Source: Anaerocolumna sp. | GTDB lineage: Bacteria > Bacillota > Clostridia > Lachnospirales > Lachnospiraceae | NCBI GenBank assembly: GCA_029256035.1 | Contig: JAQSYR010000145.1 | Location: 1 to 7,118 of the forward strand | Length of the DNA stretch: 7,118 nt | Direction: 5' to 3' | In this document: positions 5,140-7,118 of the stretch, piece by piece | Position numbering within the stretch: position 1 is the first letter of the stretch | Layout of the letters: each line of letters starts with the position of its first letter | Translations under genes and position numbers: made by a program | The notes under the pieces: generated by a model | What the model was told of the DNA's origin: nothing | The model's database searches: none | The model's input: the letters and a program-made list of their open reading frames with translations, nothing else

Positions 5140-5165
5140 GCAATATAATATTACGGTTATATTGC
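5140..5165. repeat. Recombinase-site-like inverted repeat upstream of the second recombinase
   Basis: Arms GCAATATAA (5140-5148) and TTATATTGC (5157-5165) are perfect reverse complements around an 8-base spacer. Arms ending in TAA/TTA around a 6-8 base centre are the layout of tyrosine-recombinase core sites such as dif and lox. It lies 21 bases before the TTG of the XerC/D-like gene. A TATAAT at 5144-5149 could alternatively be a -10, making this an autoregulatory operator. There is no T-run, so an intrinsic terminator is unlikely. Function is inference. The rest of 5072-5186 holds nothing else I can support. Confidence 0.75.
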
Positions 5166-5186
5166 AGACAAAAAGGGGGTAAATAA

Positions 5187-6026
5187 TTGAATAAAAATGA
5201 GTTACAAAAGAGTTTAGATGAATTTTTATTAGATTTGAAATACGAAGAAAAAGCTATTAATACCCTTATTCGTTACAAATGTAACATCCAGGCATTTATA
5301 GATTATCTGTCAGAAGATGAGCTGATTAATAAAGATCATGTGCTTGCATTTAAGAAGCATCTCATAAATAACAATTTTAAAACCTCCACTATAAACAATT
5401 ACATTGTAACGGTTAATAAATTTCTAAAGTGGATTGACTTACAAGAGTTTGCAGTTAAGCAACTAAAAAAGCAAAGAAAATACAGTTTAAACGAAATGCT
5501 ATCTATTGTTGATTATAAGAGATTATTAAGAGCAGCAAAAAATAACAATAGAATGGACATGTACTACATAATGAAAATATTAGCCATGACCGGAATAAGG
5601 ATATCAGAACTACAGTTTTTCACGGTAGAAAATATTAAATCCAATTTTATTCGCGTGAATAACAAAGGTAAAGAAAGAACAGTTCCTGTAAGGCAGGACT
5701 TATCAAGGGAATTAAGAAAGTACTGTAGAGATAATCGTATTCGTGAAGGTTATATATTTAAAGGACAAGTTAAAGGTAAAATGCCTAATAAATCAACGAT
5801 ATGGCGAAACTTGCAAAAGTTAGCCGGTAGGGCAAGGGTTAAAAAAACTGTAGTACATGCACATAGTTTTAGACATTTATTTGCTAAGTTATTCCTCACC
5901 GAGTTTGGCGGAGATATAACCGAACTAGCTGATATCATGGGGCATAATTCACTTGAAACTACGAGAATTTATACCAGATCTACTGATAGAGAAAAATTAA
6001 AAAAGATGGAAAACATCAAATATTAA
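5187..6026 (+). CDS. XerC/XerD-like tyrosine recombinase
   Basis: A 279-residue recombinase with XerC/D architecture: a core-binding SAM-like domain (residues about 5-90, AINTLIRYKCNIQAFIDYLS and STINNYIVTVNKFLKWID) directly joined to a catalytic domain, with no arm-binding domain. Active-site residues are present: Arg138 in MTGIRISEL, Lys160 or Lys162 in NNKGKERTVPV, His226 and Arg229 in HAHSFRHLFAK, His253 in IMGHNS, nucleophile Tyr262 in RIYTR. The TTG start has GGGGG (5175-5179) 7 bases upstream; no in-frame ATG is close. It is distinct from the edge integrase and sits among replication genes, so it may resolve multimers, invert or integrate something else, or act in replication; its site may be the palindrome just upstream. 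Appears intact. Confidence 0.92.
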   Translation: MNKNELQKSLDEFLLDLKYEEKAINTLIRYKCNIQAFIDYLSEDELINKDHVLAFKKHLINNNFKTSTINNYIVTVNKFLKWIDLQEFAVKQLKKQRKYSLNEMLSIVDYKRLLRAAKNNNRMDMYYIMKILAMTGIRISELQFFTVENIKSNFIRVNNKGKERTVPVRQDLSRELRKYCRDNRIREGYIFKGQVKGKMPNKSTIWRNLQKLAGRARVKKTVVHAHSFRHLFAKLFLTEFGGDITELADIMGHNSLETTRIYTRSTDREKLKKMENIKY

Positions 6027-6031
6027 TTAAC

Positions 6032-6064
6032 GTATACCGAATTAAGCGCATCTTAATTCTATAC
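6032..6064. repeat. Hairpin just after the XerC/D-like gene
   Basis: GAATTAAG (6039-6046) and CTTAATTC (6052-6059) are perfect arms with a 5-base loop. The stem extends with GTATA (6032-6036) and TATAC (6060-6064) across a two-base bulge. It starts 5 bases after the recombinase stop codon. The downstream sequence is AT-rich but lacks a T-run, so a Rho-independent terminator would be weak. Its sequence differs from the palindrome upstream of the gene, so they are not a matched pair. Confidence 0.7.
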
Positions 6065-6137
6065 ATAAATTGTGTAACTTGTAAACAAATCTCTAATGCA
6101 ATGACATATCACGAGTATAAGCCAATTTACCTCTTTA

Positions 6138-6163
6138 TCCCACTGCTAAGCCAAGTAGTGGGA
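6138..6163 (+). other. Stable hairpin upstream of the replication gene leader
   Basis: TCCCACTGCT (6138-6147) and AGTAGTGGGA (6154-6163) pair over ten positions with one G-U wobble around loop AAGCCA. It is much more GC-rich than its surroundings and ends immediately before the AAAGGA ribosome binding site of the small ORF at 6177. No T-run follows. It is likely an RNA structure that affects stability or translation of the replication mRNA. The rest of 6065-6137 shows only a half-operator, GTAACTT, at 6074-6080. Confidence 0.65.
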
Positions 6164-6176
6164 AGAAAGGAATGAT

Positions 6177-6230
6177 ATGAAATATAAATTAAATAATTTA
6201 GAAAATAATTTTGTAGAGGTTGGTGATTAA
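6177..6230 (+). CDS. 17-codon leader ORF before the replisome organizer
   Basis: ATG at 6177 with AAAGGA (6166-6171) just upstream encodes 17 residues (MKYKLNNLENNFVEVGD), and its TAA directly abuts the ATG of the replication gene. The close stop-start junction suggests translational coupling. The peptide has no recognisable family. It may be a leader peptide or a remnant of a longer gene. The replication gene has only a weak, distant site of its own (AGAGG at 6215-6219), which favours coupling. Confidence 0.45.
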   Translation: MKYKLNNLENNFVEVGD

Positions 6231-7100
6231 ATGGCAGAAGTTAAATGGATAAGAATAAATACTGATATGTTTAACAATGCAAAAATTAAATACCTTAGAA
6301 CATTGCCAGACGGTAATAATGTAATACTTATTTGGGTTATGTTGCTAACCATTGCAGGCAGGTGCAACTCAAATGGTTTTATATTTCTGACAGAAAATAT
6401 ACCATACACCACAAAAATGCTATCAGATGAACTTGATTTCGAAGAAAATACTATAATTCTTGCATTAAATTCATTAGCATCCTTAAATATGATTCAAAAA
6501 AAAGAAGAATCTATATTTATCACAGGGTGGGAAGAGCATCAAAATATATTAGGGCTTGAAAAAATTAAGGAACAGACAAGAAATAGAGTAGCAAAACACA
6601 GAGAAAATCAAAGGGTTATTGATAGTAACGTTACTGTAACGTTACCTGTAACGCAATGTAACGCAACAGATATAGATAAAGATAAAGAAGTAGATAAAGA
6701 TATATATAAAGAGAAAATTAACTATCAGCAAATAGCTGATATGTATAACGAAATTTGCATTTCGTTCCCAAGGCTCACTAAAATATCTGAAGCACGCAAA
6801 AAAGCAATTAAAGCCAGGCTCAATACATACACCGTAGAAGATTTTAAAAAGCTGTTTGAATTAACTGAAAAAAGTGATTTTTTAAAAGGTAAAAATAACC
6901 GTAATTGGAGTGCGAATTTCGACTGGCTGGTTAAGGACAGTAACATGGCAAAGGTACTAGACGGTAATTATGCAAACACATCTAATAATCAAGGTAACCA
7001 AAAAACACTTAATAAAAATATTCATAACTTCCCGGAGCGAGAATATACCGGTTCCGACTACGAAACAATGGAACAAAAATTATTAAACAGGGGGCGATAA
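6231..7100 (+). CDS. Phage replisome organizer (Phage_rep_org_N family replication initiator)
   Basis: A 289-residue replication protein. Residues about 4-90 match the phage replisome organizer N-terminal domain: VKWIRINTDMFNNAKIKYLR, LIWVMLLTIAGRCNSNGFIF, then a winged-helix segment through SLASLNMIQ. A basic region (EQTRNRVAKHRENQRV) is followed by a low-complexity Lys/Asp linker (DIDKDKEVDKDIYKEK). Residues about 165-248 form the C-terminal domain (IADMYNEICISFPRLTKIS, NRNWSANFDWLVKDSNMAKV) seen in DnaD-like phage replication proteins. Such proteins bind the phage origin and recruit helicase loader and helicase. The linker coding DNA carries four repeats and an AT-rich tract, likely the origin itself. 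The next gene begins 4 bases after its stop. Confidence 0.9.
   Translation: MAEVKWIRINTDMFNNAKIKYLRTLPDGNNVILIWVMLLTIAGRCNSNGFIFLTENIPYTTKMLSDELDFEENTIILALNSLASLNMIQKKEESIFITGWEEHQNILGLEKIKEQTRNRVAKHRENQRVIDSNVTVTLPVTQCNATDIDKDKEVDKDIYKEKINYQQIADMYNEICISFPRLTKISEARKKAIKARLNTYTVEDFKKLFELTEKSDFLKGKNNRNWSANFDWLVKDSNMAKVLDGNYANTSNNQGNQKTLNKNIHNFPEREYTGSDYETMEQKLLNRGR
6625..6667. repeat. Four iteron-like GTAACG repeats inside the replication gene
   Basis: GTAACGTTAC at 6625-6634 and 6636-6645, GTAACGCAAT at 6648-6657 and GTAACGCAAC at 6658-6667 are tandem copies with 11, 12 and 10 base periods; the first two are also perfect palindromes. Because the periods are not all multiples of three, the encoded residues (SNVTVTLPVTQCNA) are not a simple repeat, which points to selection on the DNA. 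Phages often place the initiator's binding sites within the initiator gene, as in lambda O. Confidence 0.75.
6668..6718. other. Purine-rich AT tract, candidate DNA unwinding element of the origin
   Basis: Directly next to the four repeats lies an AT-rich stretch of repeated GATAAA/GATATA units. It encodes the low-complexity Asp/Lys linker of the replication protein. Iterons flanked on one side by an AT-rich tract are the standard plan of an initiator-opened origin. The role is inference; the linker composition alone would also give AT-rich DNA. Confidence 0.55.
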
Positions 7101-7104
7101 ATCA

Positions 7105-7118
7105 ATGGGAATAACCAA
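7105..7118 (+). CDS. Start of the next gene (partial)
   Basis: An ATG at 7105 is preceded by GGGGG-type ribosome binding sequence (7090-7094) and opens a frame (MGIT) running off the window. In phages with this type of replisome organizer the next gene is often a DnaC/DnaI-like helicase loader, but only four codons are visible and the identity cannot be judged. Confidence 0.5.

Noticed and set aside
5272..5285. GTTAC-AAAT-GTAAC palindrome resembling an operator half-site pair
   Set aside because: Wrong arm order compared with the three operators and lies inside recombinase coding sequence; likely chance.
5104..6048. CGCTTAAT before and its reverse complement after the XerC/D-like gene, as possible flanking inverted repeats
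   Set aside because: Only eight AT-rich bases in common; not enough to call flanking repeats.
6074..6090. Possible fourth operator starting GTAACTT
   Set aside because: Only the left half matches; the right half has two of seven bases.
1..7118. tRNA, rRNA, CRISPR array or insertion sequence
   Set aside because: No cloverleaf, spaced repeats, transposase motifs or terminal inverted repeats were seen; the only mobile-element genes are the integrase, excisionase-like and XerC/D-like genes.

Overview
The window reads as the left end of a temperate prophage (or a closely related integrated element) from a low-GC Firmicute, most likely a clostridium. The reasons are strongly AT-rich DNA, near-perfect AGGAGG-type ribosome binding sites, several TTG starts, and consensus TTGACA/TATAAT promoters. 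Family names come from recognising motifs in the translated sequence; no database search was run.

Layout. Bases 1-60 are the last 19 codons of an open frame whose HVETVALL motif resembles the C-terminus of a TrmA/RlmD-type 23S rRNA uracil methyltransferase. The element therefore probably sits in the 3' end of a host rlmD-like gene, with attL at the left edge. A perfect 13-bp inverted repeat (81-127) follows and overlaps the end of a convergent phage-type tyrosine integrase (107-1330, minus). Upstream of the integrase, in the same minus-strand unit, is a small XRE/CI-like repressor (1348-1686).

The lysogeny switch is unusually legible. Divergent promoters PL (1726-1753) and PR (1766-1793) have consensus or near-consensus hexamers. 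Three copies of a 17-bp palindrome, GTAACTT-N3-AAGTTAC, lie over the PR -35 (1761-1777), at the PR start site (1799-1815) and across the stop codon of the Cro-like gene (2040-2056).

Rightward from PR come: a Cro-like protein, an excisionase-type HTH protein, a 20-codon ORF resembling the start of a Rha-type antirepressor and overlapping a GIY-YIG/T5orf172-like protein, an ORF6N/ORF6C antirepressor-like gene with an apparent -1 frameshift near its end, a small two-helix membrane protein, a small acidic protein, a 174-residue helical protein, a 50-residue zinc-ribbon protein, and a DUF4406-like gene broken by two frame changes. Next are a second, XerC/D-like tyrosine recombinase (5187-6026) flanked by two different inverted repeats, a hairpin and a 17-codon leader ORF, and a phage replisome-organizer protein (6231-7100). 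The replisome-organizer gene contains four GTAACG repeats followed by a purine-rich AT tract, which looks like an internal replication origin. The next gene starts at 7105.

How it works together. The repressor/Cro pair and operators set lysogeny. Int and the excisionase-like protein move the element. The antirepressor-like genes probably modulate the switch, and the rightward operon leads into replication. The overall plan is a standard clostridial temperate-phage left arm. The less ordinary points are the operator inside/after cro, the antirepressor stub, the recombinase-site-like palindrome before the second recombinase, the putative in-gene origin, and three single-base frame changes that are either decay or sequencing error.
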